A stretch of DNA of 64,000 nt from Gracilaria gracilis (lineage: Eukaryota > Rhodophyta > Florideophyceae > Gracilariales > Gracilariaceae): contig JARGSG010000052.1 in the NCBI GenBank assembly GCA_030374805.1, forward strand, positions 186,001 to 250,000. The letters run 5' to 3'. A program made the translations under genes and the position numbers. The notes under the pieces were generated by a model, which searched no databases, was not told the origin of the DNA, and saw only the letters and a program-made list of their open reading frames with translations. The first letter of the stretch is position 1. Each line of letters begins with the position of its first letter. This document shows, piece after piece, positions 10,253-20,462 of the stretch.

Positions 10253-13200
10253 ATGCATAAAATGGCTCCATATTGTTCATCGAGGTCTACGTCACCGGCA
10301 CCCTCAAGCTCCGATATGAAAGTTGGAAAACTGTATGGCTCCGGAGATGAGCTTGTCACAGTATGCCTTGCAATCGGCGATCATTACGCGTCGACAATGC
10401 GAGATGAAGACCGGCCAAGGAACTTGAAACACAGCGAGTTCGTTGATTACGTTATCAAGAATCGCAACGTCCTACCGCTGGCAAAGAATTACTTCTATAT
10501 TCTTGTGGGTCCAGGATATCTGACGTTTACTGACAGTGAACTACCGTTCGTATCTCTGAAGGGGTCTTATCGTCAGCTATACCCCTCAACGAGGTTATTG
10601 GACATCTTAGACGGTGATATGGACTGGCGTGTAAGCGACTTCTGGAATGCTTATACCGAGGTGAACTTTAAAGGGATACCGAGGAATGTGACTTTGACCG
10701 AGTTTTTCAAGTCCATGACTATACCTCCTAAGTGAGTGGGACGGGTGGTCCCCCCGTTCGCCACAACCGTTGCCACACATTTCCGAAGGATTCTCTTTCT
10801 TTCGCTCATTCAGAAAGTTTCCATGGAAAAAAAGAGTTATATGGCAGAAGAGGAAAAGGGGAGACAAGGGATATTCCACACCTTTTGTGAATGTCTAAAT
10901 ATCCAACAAAATCCTCGCTCAGCGTGTTGGATTTGGTGTGCAGCTTATAACGGAGTCATGGGATTATTTCTCTCAATTCCTGGGATTCCCTACCGTGGAG
11001 GTCATGGTTCTTCCATTCATCCGAGTCATGTACGACGAAATGCACTTTCAAGCGATTGAGACGAGGTCAGAGGGGTTCCTCCATGGGGATAACGACCATC
11101 GCTTGCTACCAAGCAAAGGTGAAACTGTTATTGAAGCAGAAGTCATCGCGTGGGCATGGAATTTACCGCAAGACATCGATGCTGCCCTCCGAATGCTTGC
11201 GAAGGAGTTCATTTCGAGCCTGAACAAGGTTATTGTTAATGAGCAGCTCTAATCAATTTTGGAACCAAGACGATGGACAGTTCTGAAGACGTTTACCAGA
11301 GACCCATCACGCGCGTTTGCTCAGAGGTTTCATAATTTCCCGAATTCGCTTGTGTCCTCCGTCATGGAGGCCATAAGCCCGTTAAAACTGGAAGAATCAG
11401 TGAACGTCCCTGGTATGGCGGTAACGCAGATATTAAAACCAAAACCTGCCATACAAATTGAGGATGATGTGGAGGAGGTGGAGGAAATTGGGAAACCAAC
11501 GGAGCCGAAGGAGAGGAGAGGCGAAGAAGGAGATGGTGATACGAATATATTGGTCGACATCGGGAAAGTAAGTACTGCTGACGAAGCTTCCGGGGTAGGC
11601 GTAATACCCCCACCATTCATTGCGTCGTTGAATGACAAAATGGCTTTCCGAAGTTGTGAGGAGGAGATGGAGAAGTACTTTCGCTTGTACAATTGCGGGT
11701 TTGAGGATATGGTAGAGATGGACAAGACGTTGCGCAGAGATGGTATATCTCCGTTAGGAAAAGTTCAACTGGTTCTCATGAACCCTCCGTACAACATCAG
11801 AGGGAACAAGAACCGAAGCAACAGCTGGTGCGATGTACTGAGCCCTCAGGACATGAAGAAGGCAGCAAAGCTTCTATCAAGACTGCTACGTCCTAGGGGC
11901 CATTTCTTTATCTTTAGTGCTTTCGACGGTCCAGGAATGAAGAGATGCACTTTCTGCCATTGAGGCAATAGACGAAAACGGAGTACCAAGGCGTTCCTTT
12001 GTTGTGGATCAGGTCCCGATACAGTTTGTACGGTCGCAAGGCAACCCGATGTGTAACACTGGACGTAGGTTCCGCTCCCTTTTCCCTGCAATGAATTATG
12101 CTGTACATGCAGTTCAAAATGGTCTCAGCTACGCGCAGCAGCATGTGATGGTGAATTATGAGAACTTCAACTTCGTGCAGTCTAATTACCCGGGGTACCA
12201 CAGTGTCATTGACCAGGTACTCCCATGTATAATGGGGAGGCTCTTCAGTGGAAGATAAAGAAGGAAGGTGGGGGCTACGTTTTACAAAAGGTGAGGTCCG
12301 AACAGAAATCTGGGGCATTGTTGAAAGAGCTAATCATTCGGTTTTCCCAGGCTGGGGATATTGTGGTCGACTTGTTTGCGGGGACGTTTTAGACAGCAAT
12401 AGCATGCATGGAGTTACAACAGCATCGTAAGTTCATCGGGTGTGAGCCGGACCCGGACTGCTTTGCCCATGCTAGGCACGTCGCAATTGTTCAATTCGCA
12501 TTGTGCCTGCCGGAAATTGAGACGGATATCCAGGTAACGCAGGAAGTTCGGATTGCTATGATTAGGGTGTTGAACTTATTTCCGAAGTGGAATGTCCACC
12601 CATCGAGATCATGGAAGGCTCCATCCGGGTATCCCCAGTATCAAAAGTTTCGTACGTATATTATAGACTTTCTTGCGTCAATGTGGCCGGATGAGAGTTT
12701 GGTCACCATTGGTAGGCGTAAGGCCCTTCACGAACGCCGTAAAACTTTGCAAGGAAAGATAGGCCTTCTGGATTGGAATGCCATGTTGGCACTGGAAGCG
12801 ACCATGTGCGGTTGTTGTATCGGGAAGTCGACAATTTGTCACCCTGGCGCCAGAGTGTGGGTGTTAACTACACACCGATTCGTGGAAAATGAAGAGATAT
12901 GTCACTTCTATGGAACACTGGTATAATATGACCTAACGAAGAGAAAAGAGGTACACAATAGATATGGTGAAGGGTTATTGGGAGCCAAATCCGAACGCTT
13001 TCGAAAGTATGCGATGGAGTTCAACGTCCGCGGCGATATATTCCATAGCCGCCCAGAAAGAAGACAAGGAGTAAATTTAATACCTGTATGGATTGTCCCC
13101 GCTCCTTTTTCATTGGGTGGAACGATTAACGATCCCAAACATATGGAAAGTGATAAGGACATTGATGCAGTTGCGGATGGTGTGACGAAATGAAGGACTG

Positions 13201-13334
13201 CAAATGTGCGGGTCATTCGAACTCCAAATACAGGACGCACCCCGCATCAACTACGAGAATACCAAATGCTTGCGGTGCGAGCACTTTGGAAACTGGAAGT
13301 GGGAGAGGAGTTGTTCGCGGATTATGGAGGATAG
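10253..13334 (+). pseudogene. DNA amino-methyltransferase fused to SET domain
   Basis: The first part (10253-10731) is unrecognised. GTGAGT at 10732 with TTCAG ending at 10813 makes a convincing intron. The methyltransferase follows, with the catalytic motif LMNPPYNIRG near 11790, PGYHSVIDQ, then RSEQKSGALLKELI and the SAM-binding motif DIVVDLFAGTF with FIGCEPDPDCF. Motif IV before motif I is the beta-class order of N6-adenine/N4-cytosine methyltransferases. A SET-like end follows: EEICHFYGTLV, WIVPAPFSLG, TINDP and GEELFADYGG before the TAG at 13332. Stops interrupt it at about 11250 (TAA), 12390 (TAG), 12924 (TAA) and 13190 (TGA), with shifts near 10930 and 11950. The intact protein would methylate DNA and perhaps histone lysine. 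Its 5' end faces the minus-strand dioxygenase group. Confidence 0.7.
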
Positions 13335-13967
13335 TATAGCTGGGGTACATGGGCAAATCCTATTACAGTAATCGATTAAAACTTGTAGTAAACTACCTAC
13401 ATATAAATTAACCCCCTGAACCTACATAAAGAAGTGGCACTTATTGCATTCCAACTTCGTCATTGAGCACGAAATAAAAACTAAAAACGTTGGCAGAACT
13501 GCAAGATGGAAGTACATATATACATAGTAGGTAGCGAAGAGCATCGAATATGATGGTGTACGGTTTTTAACATTATGAGAACTTTCTAGTTCAGAAATGG
13601 AGATTTCGGTGTCAATTTTTGGTTTCGGAACCGGGGAGTAAAAAACCGGACTCGGTGATTTCCACTACACTCCACTCGATTGGGGATGTGCATTCGATCG
13701 GTGACGTTCGATCACGGTGAGCGCCGAACACGTCGAGAGCAGAGCAGTTCCAATTCCAGTGACCTTCAATCACGGTCAGCGGCTAACACGTCGTGAGCAG
13801 AGCGTCAACCGCGAGGAGCCATTCGGATTGTATATGGCGAAGCGGAGGAGGTTAGCGGTCGCGCGTCAAAGAGCCGAAGGCGTGGCGAAACGGTAAGTGG
13901 CGAAGTTCGCACCACTCGTAGTACGCGTACGCCTCGGAGTAGATTAGGTGGGAAAGGGAGGAAGGGT
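13335..13967. repeat. Intergenic stretch with a 50-60 bp tandem duplication
   Basis: Two similar units at about 13700-13748 and 13758-13805 share ATCACGGT, ACACGTCG and GAGCAGAGC. Nothing else coding is evident before the 18-bp repeats that follow. Confidence 0.4.
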
Positions 13968-14127
13968 GCGGCGAGGGGCGACGATGCGGCGAGGAGCGAC
14001 GGTGCAGCGGGGAGCGACGGTGCAGCTGGGAGCGACGGTGCGGCGAGGAGCGACGGTGCGGTGAGGAGCGAGGTTGCGGCGATGAGCGACGGTGCGGCGA
14101 GGAGCGACGGTGCAACGAGGAGCGTCG
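13968..14127 (+). repeat. 18-bp tandem repeats, about nine units
   Basis: Units of the type GGAGCGACGGTGCGGCGA recur with point changes. In one plus-strand frame they read as six-residue repeats (ARSDGA, GSDGAA), so they may be the N-terminal low-complexity part of the coiled-coil gene downstream. Confidence 0.65.
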
Positions 14128-14189
14128 AAAGCGGAACATCGTAGCGAACGGAACGAACGGAGCAAACGGAGCGAACCGTAAGCATTGCG

Positions 14190-16551
14190 GTGCCGAAACC
14201 TATTGCGAACGCACGAGATGAAGAAGTTAGTCCCGAGAAAAGCTTGGGAGCGCAGCGAGGTAAGAAGGTTCTGCGAGGTGGTCGGGAGAGAGATGGTCGT
14301 CGAAGAAGCGCAGAAAATGTGCAAGCTTTAGAGGGGAGCGATAGCGGGGATATGATAGTGAGGGGTGAAGATCTTCGTACGGTTGTCTAGGGGAGAACGA
14401 TAGCAAGGAGTAGTACCATATTAGCTAGTGGGGGTCTACGAGGAAGAAAGGGAACTAACGGTGATAAATTGCCTAAGGGTGGGGTACCCGAAGAGGTCCA
14501 AGGAGAAATGGAGGAAGAGAGGTGCGGTCACCCAGCAAGGACGCGTGGAGTAGAGAGTTTGGTTTTTGCGACGCCAAATAGAGTGCCAGAGAAAGAAAGC
14601 GTTGGTTTCGAGCAAGAGAATGCGAACCGGGAGAAAGAGGGAGTGAGGCGTGTGCGGCCAATGGCAGAACGTGAAACAGGGGAGGGTAGTGAGAGAAGAA
14701 TAGGGAGTGTGGTTCATGGATTGGGGGTTGCTGAAGTTGTGGAAAAGAGGGGAGATAAGGGACGAGAACATGCGGACGCGAAAGGGGTACGACGTAGAAG
14801 TGGTGGATCATCCAACGAAATTGTCGGAGGGACAGCAGCGGTTGTTGAGAGGGATTTCGAATGGGAGTACGACGAAAAAAGAAGAACGGCGTCAGGAAGT
14901 GAATGTCGTAAAGACGGTGCCACTAATGCCTCAAAGGATGCGTGTAAGGCGCAACACCGTTTTAATTCCGAAGGATGTGGAAGACGAAAGTGACGGCGGT
15001 CGTGGAGAAAGTGGCGGTAGTATTCGAGGAGATGAATGGGGATCTACAAGGGAACGGGAAGGGAATGAAGAGAACTTAAGCGTATTGCCACGGTCTGCAC
15101 TCGTTCAGAGGAAGAATTCACTGAAGGGATAGGTAGGAAATATGAAGAAATATTACTATACATTGATGGTGAGTTTGAAGCTGACGCAGGAAGAGCTGGC
15201 ACGGCTGAGGGAGGAAAATAAACGGCAAAATGTGTTGATCGAAAGTCTTCGGGAGGCAGTGAAGGGGAGAAAGCGAGGTGGTAGAGGAAAAAAGGTGAAA
15301 GGGCGCCGAAAGTATGATATTGGAGTGCATGAATGTTTTGATGGATTCGCAAGGGCTGTATATGATAGGATTCTTCATTATGCGAAGTTGGAGGCGTCTG
15401 AACTTTGTTTCGGCACGGAGAACGTTGGTGGGAGCTGGAAGAACAGGAGTGAGACGGTGGGAGAAAGTAGAGAGGGGAGCATGTTTGTAGTTGGGGAGAA
15501 AGAGGTGGTGCCTAGCTGCCCAGTTCAGGTTGCATATGAGTTGAGTGCGCGCAAACCATCGACAGAAGGTGGAAGTGATGTGTTGTTGAAGTATGTGGTC
15601 GAGACAGAAATAATGGGAGAGACGTGGGAAACGACAAGGGAAGCGGGGAGGAAACAAGAGTGCGTCGAAAATGTAAGCTCAGACAAGTGTCTGAAGCAGC
15701 GGATGAAGCAGACGATAAGCGATGTGATTAGGGTGCGAAAGCGGGCCGCTCGGAACAGATTATTCTCTTTACTGGGATGTGATTTGATTGCGAAGTGGGC
15801 GAAGCTTAGCAAGGGGACGGAACTTGGTGAGGAGTTGAAGAAGCAGATGGACGAGGCTCGCGAGAAGCTTATGGGAAGTGAAGAAGATGAGATGAACAAG
15901 TTTTGTGCGTGGAGAATGAGCCGTTTCCAAGGTCTTGCGTACTCTGGGTCAACTGTGCATGCTTCCCCGTAGACCTGTGATGATGAAGACAAGTATTTGA
16001 AGGATGGAATGGCCGTGGCAGTGTTGGAGGAGTACAAGGGATACGCAGTGGAGACCAAATGTAATGGGAAGAAGCATTACGTGAATGGGACGGTGATGCA
16101 CCTCGCCATACTTGATGCGTGGATTGGTTGTGTTGTGAAAACGATGAACGAGGGTGTGGGACGTGGAGGACAAAAGCAGCTCTTGTTTTCTATATTGTAT
16201 GGGAGGTATCTGCCGAGGGCAGTGGAGGGTATATTGAAGGTGGCATGGGAATTGATGAAGGACGAGCACGGCGAAGAGTTTGAGAACGATGGGTTTTTAG
16301 AGGGGGATCCGAGGTGTGTGTCCGGAAATTCGGAGAGAATTGCGACGGTTGGGCTGTGGATTCCATCGAAGGAGAAGGTATATCTACCGGTGAAGGAGGA
16401 ATACTTTATGGCGAATTTTACGCGGAGACTTGGAGCGGTTCTTGATTGCTACATAGCAGCGTGCCGACCAGAGGAGCCCAGTTTCAGTCATTTGGTTGGG
16501 CACCGGGGAGAGGGTATGAATGGGGCAGAAGAAGAAGAGGGGAGAGGGTAG
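14190..16551 (+). pseudogene. Coiled-coil protein of the nested element with conserved-looking C-terminal domain
   Basis: A first frame (14190-14993) is charged and disordered. The coding then runs in one frame from 14707 to 16551, interrupted only by TAG codons at 15130 and 15970. The central part begins LTQEELARLREENKRQN, a clear coiled coil, then a basic stretch RKRGGRGKKVKGRRK, then a helical domain (HECFDGFARAVYDRILHY). The C-terminal part includes GTVMHLAILDAWIG and KEEYFMANFTRRLG. I do not recognise the family. With its basic stretch, it could be a nucleic-acid-binding accessory protein. Base composition is purine-rich on the coding strand. Confidence 0.5.
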
Positions 16552-16756
16552 GGTGAATAAGAGTGGGAGGAGTGGAGATAGCTGTGGGATGATGAAGAGG
16601 TGGTATATCTTCTTCATCCTATACCTATCTCCAATCTTTCGTGTGGAAGAGGGTGGTAGTGATTGGTTTATGAGACTTCTATGGAATGAGTGCTATGCGA
16701 GGGGCGGGAGGTAGGGCCTGGAGGTCGGGTCCCGATAGAATCTGTTGAGGTAGAAT

Positions 16757-19700
16757 CTATGGAAACGCCAATGGAGGCGGGAATTGAAGGGCTGCGGAGT
16801 AGTTCTGGCGGAGAACATGAACGGAGCCAAGGATAGAAGAGAAAGGGATGAGTCCAAACCATGGAGAAGCGTGGTCGGATGTGGAGTGGGTGGAGATGGG
16901 AACTGGATGGGCGGTGTGGTTATGTTCGTCGTCTGTTGCCCATAGGAGGCATACGCAGTTGAGGGTGACATCGACTTCGTCGCTTGGTGGGACGAGCTCC
17001 ATGAACTGTACGAAGGCGAACTCCTTGGAAGATGGAGTGGAAGAAAGAAGGGTAAAGCGAAGAAGGGAGATAAGTTTGCAGACCCAGAAGATGGGGGTGG
17101 AGTTGGAGGAGCTGGTGCCTGCGACGAGGACGTGGGAGAACTTTGGTAATTTAGAAGGACCGAAGTACGGGGTGGCAAATATTCGTTGGATGAGAGGGAC
17201 TGGAGGATCCTGGAGCGCGAGCTCGTTCCATTCTTCAATGTAGTGGTCGAGTGATGGGACAGAACCGCCGGCGACCTAAGCGGAGTTGACTACGGTGATT
17301 CGGGTGCGACGGAGAGTGGTGGAGTTCTCTGAGAGTTCTAGGACTTCGAGTGAAAGGGTGATGAATGAAGGGAGGGCGTGTTTTTCAATGTGTTGAAGGA
17401 TGGAGAGAGTTTCGGTAAGGAAGGAAGAGGTCTTATAGAGAATTGGGATTGAAATGAGGATTAGAGTGGAGGAAGTTGTGGGCGGTGATGAGATCAGCGA
17501 ATGAGATGAGTTTTCCATCACGGACCAAACCGAGTTGGCGGTATTGGATGGGAGAGCCAATGGCAGCAGAAGAGAAAGTGATGGAGGGGTTGGTGGAAAG
17601 GGGGTTCCAATCTTTGGTGGCGTTTGAGTGATGGATGGCGCGAATGGTTTCTTCATGTGCGCTGGACCTGCGCTTTGAGGTTTTGGAGTAGTGTGACTTG
17701 AAGAGATAGTGGGCGTGTTCGAATATGCCGGCATCGTTGAAGTGGAGGCCTCCGAAGTGGCGAATTTCGTCGACGATGTGGTGGAGGAGATGGAACTTGA
17801 GGGTGCCAAGGCTGGAGGTGTGGTGGGGTCTGAGGACGAGTACGGCTGTGCGCTTGAAGGAGCTGATTTGGAATTGGAGGTCGGTGAGGCGAGAGTCGGT
17901 CCATTCTGCGAAGGGGTTGTATCTAATGGAGAAGAGGAGAAGATCGGAGTACTTGGTGAAAATGGAAGTGACGGGAGCTGCATCGACCTCGTCACAGCAG
18001 CGGTCGAAGAAGGCGCCAATGAAGGGGAAGACCATGTCAAGTGAGCGGTAGTCTTTTGCTTCGAGCATACGACGCAGGCCGTCAGAGGTGAAGATACCGT
18101 TAACGGTTTGACCGTTCTCGGAGGAGGAAAATTCGATGTGTAGTCCTGTGGCTGGGGAGTGCTTTTCGATGGCGGAGAGGATGGTGCTCGCATTTTTCAG
18201 GATGGAGGAGCGGACGGAGTTGAAGGAACGAAGCTTGGAGAAACGGGGGGTAGTGAAGAGTGATTCTGACTTGAGTCTCTCGATGGCTGCGAGCTTGATG
18301 AGCTTGAAGATGCCGAGGAGGAAGTTATGAAGTGGTTCGAAGGAGAAGATGCTGTAAGGGGAGAGGAGAGGGTTGATGTGGAGGAGATCCGAAGAGGGAG
18401 GAGTATTTTGCGAGGGAAAGGGAGTGGAGTGCTTGAACGGCCTTTTCCTTGGTGTTTCGGACGATTCTGGGCTTTCTAGCGAGGAGAGCCTTTTCAGCAT
18501 CTTGGAGGAGGGTAGAGTGTGATTTGCGGGCAGCGAGAGTCTGGGTCTGGGATCGAAGAGGGGGGATGGAATGTGTAGGGGGAGGTCAGAGCGTGGGACG
18601 GTACATCGGTGGCATGGATGCTGGGGGCGGGTGCCGTAGGAGAAGGCGAGAATGTCCTTTGCTTCTGGTATTTCTGCGCAGTAGCTGTCGATAATTGGGT
18701 GACAATGGCGGAGCACGCCATTAGCGTCACGGAAGGGGAAGCAGGTGAGGCTGGAGGAGAGAAGAGGGTTGAGGAGGTGGGGATGGCACGCTGGATGAGT
18801 TGCATTTGGTAGAGCCGGAGATGCTGGATGAGGTCTGGGGGATGGTATCGGGGTCTTGAGAGGGAGTGACTAGATAGAAAGAGGTTGGAAGGTATTCGAG
18901 AAGGGTGAGGTTGTCGGTGATACGTTTGCGACGGAACGAGTCGGAGAAGTTGGGGAGGGTGATGTCAAGGGGTTAGGAGCTGATGGAAGAGGATTTGAGG
19001 GAGGTGGAGGACTTCTCGGAGTGTACTTAGACGAATCCGATGAAGGAGTCGATACCGGTGTTCTCAGGGGTGTCCCAGATGCAGGAGGTATTGGAGGACT
19101 GCATGATTGCGTGCTTGAGGTCTGGGACAGCTTCTTTTCCGAGAGAGGAAGCCATGGGGTGAGCGAAAGCGGGAGAGCCGGAGGAGGTTGTGTGGGGGAA
19201 GTGGTGGAAGAAGGTTTTGTAGGAGTGTGCCAGTGCGAGTTGTCGTTTAAGGACTTGGAGTGCATCCTTTCGGAAGAGGGTGGCTGTAAAGAGGTGCTGT
19301 GTTCGTGGAGGCTGGTGGGGGTGAAACCGATGTTGGTGACGCGGTGTTGGAAGAGGTCTGTTTGAAGTTTGAGACACTGGGAGGCGGAGGAGACGGCGTT
19401 GTGGAAGGCTGACTTGGAGAAGGAGGGGTCGTGGGGGAGAAAGATGAGTTCGTCTGCCTTGCGGGGGCCGGGGGTAGAAGCGATGGAATAGATTTAGAGT
19501 ACCATTCGTTCGAGGTGGGGGTTGTTGAGGAGAGAGAAGGAAGGGGGCGGTGGAGGAGGTGGGGAGGGGGAAAGGGAGCAAACGGGGGTGCCTACGATAT
19601 GGTAGGCGTCTTGGGTGTGGACGGAGAGGGAGAGCTGTTGCTGGTGGTAGGAGTCGTCGTCTGCGATGGGGACGTTATCGGAAGGGCGATTGGAGAGAAG

Positions 19701-19895
19701 AGGAGGGGGTGGTGGTGGGAGTTGGGGTGTGGACTTGTGACGATTTGTGCGTGAGGGGAAGTGAAGGACGTTGTCGCCGGGGGAGAGGAAACGCTTGTTG
19801 GCGGTGAGACGGTTGGGGCATCTTCTTTGGTCCCTTTGAATTTCGGGGATGGTGCGAGAGAAGAAGGAGCAGCCTTCAAAGCGGCAATTAGGCAT
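16757..19895 (-). pseudogene. Plavaka/CACTA-like transposase of the nested element
   Basis: Starts MPNCRFEGCSFFSRTI at 19895 (zinc-finger-like), followed by a Pro/Ser-rich linker. The catalytic region is broken by shifts between 19500 and 18716. The best block is 18716-17433: CAEIPEAKDILAFSYG, then a CHRCTVPRSDL knuckle, YSIFSFEPLHNFLLGIFKL and LLHHIVDEIRHFGGLHF, an order typical of Plavaka and related CACTA-superfamily transposases. A further block near 17240-16757 (PYFGPSKLPKFSHVLV ... LPWFGLIPF-type Trp/His-rich tail) is the expected C-terminal region. DDE residues cannot be assigned safely through the frameshifts. Not functional as it stands. Confidence 0.6.
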
Positions 19896-19999
19896 GGCGG
19901 GGAGCGGTTTGGGGGTGTTGGGGGAGAGGGGGGTACGTAGTGGTGAGGAGCGTAATATGGCGCACGGAGGGTGGGACAGAGTGATGGGGAAGGTGGCAC

Positions 20000-20434
20000 G
20001 TCATGCGAAGGCGTTTTAAAAGTGAGAGAATAAACGGCCGATATCTGATATGAGAGTTGTTGAATAGATGTGCTGAATCTCTATAGAGAGTTCCTATTCG
20101 AATGGTTTGTATTCTTCTAATCGTATTCCATAAGCAGCTATATATTTATATATGTCCCTATTTGGGGATATATATATCCCTATTGGCCTCCGTTAAGTTC
20201 TAAATATATGCCACTTACACAATTACATTGGGTTCGGAAACTAGCATGAACGGAATTAACATGCTAGTTTGTCTTCCATCCAAACTAGCAATGATGGAAA
20301 TAATCGTGAATGATTCTTTCCACACAAACTAGCACAAGTGGAAATGTGGAAACATTTTCGGAAATTACGCACATCCAAATTTGAATAAAATCACCGGGTG
20401 TTCGATCATTTTAATTCGGTCATTTTTGACACAA
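20000..20434. repeat. AT-rich subterminal region with AAACTAGC repeats
   Basis: Copies of AAACTAGC or its complement lie at 20238, 20263, 20282, 20326 and 20435. They match those next to the left end of the element. Such clusters near inverted-repeat ends usually bind transposase. Between 20030 and 20230 there is only AT-rich sequence with TATATA runs. Confidence 0.6.
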
Positions 20435-20462
20435 AAACTAGCATTCTGATAACACCGACGAT
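20435..20462 (-). repeat. Right terminal inverted repeat of the nested element
   Basis: The reverse complement begins ATCGTCGGTGTT and matches the left arm at 25 of 28 positions. The transposase frame to the right runs into it and stops at its TAG. Confidence 0.65.

Larger units (their letters stand above)
3023..20462. mobile_element. 17.4-kb nested transposon carrying methyltransferase-SET and dioxygenase genes
   Basis: Boundaries are a 28-bp inverted repeat (3023-3050 and 20435-20462; 25 of 28 identical, outer bases ATCGTCGGTGTT). Both ends hold clusters of the octamer AAACTAGC or its complement: three near the left end (3043, 3091, 3114) and five near the right (20238 to 20442). Such subterminal repeats are typical transposase-binding regions of CACTA-type elements. 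Inside are a Plavaka/CACTA-like transposase (16757-19895), a methyltransferase-SET gene, a dioxygenase-like gene, coiled-coil ORFs and a ketopantoate-reductase-like gene. The flanks are two halves of one CACTA transposase frame. No target-site duplication is visible. The coding content is degraded, so the element is probably old and not autonomous now. Confidence 0.6.

Noticed and set aside
13968..14127. CRISPR-like array
   Set aside because: The units are contiguous 18-bp tandem repeats with no unique spacers, in a eukaryotic genome.
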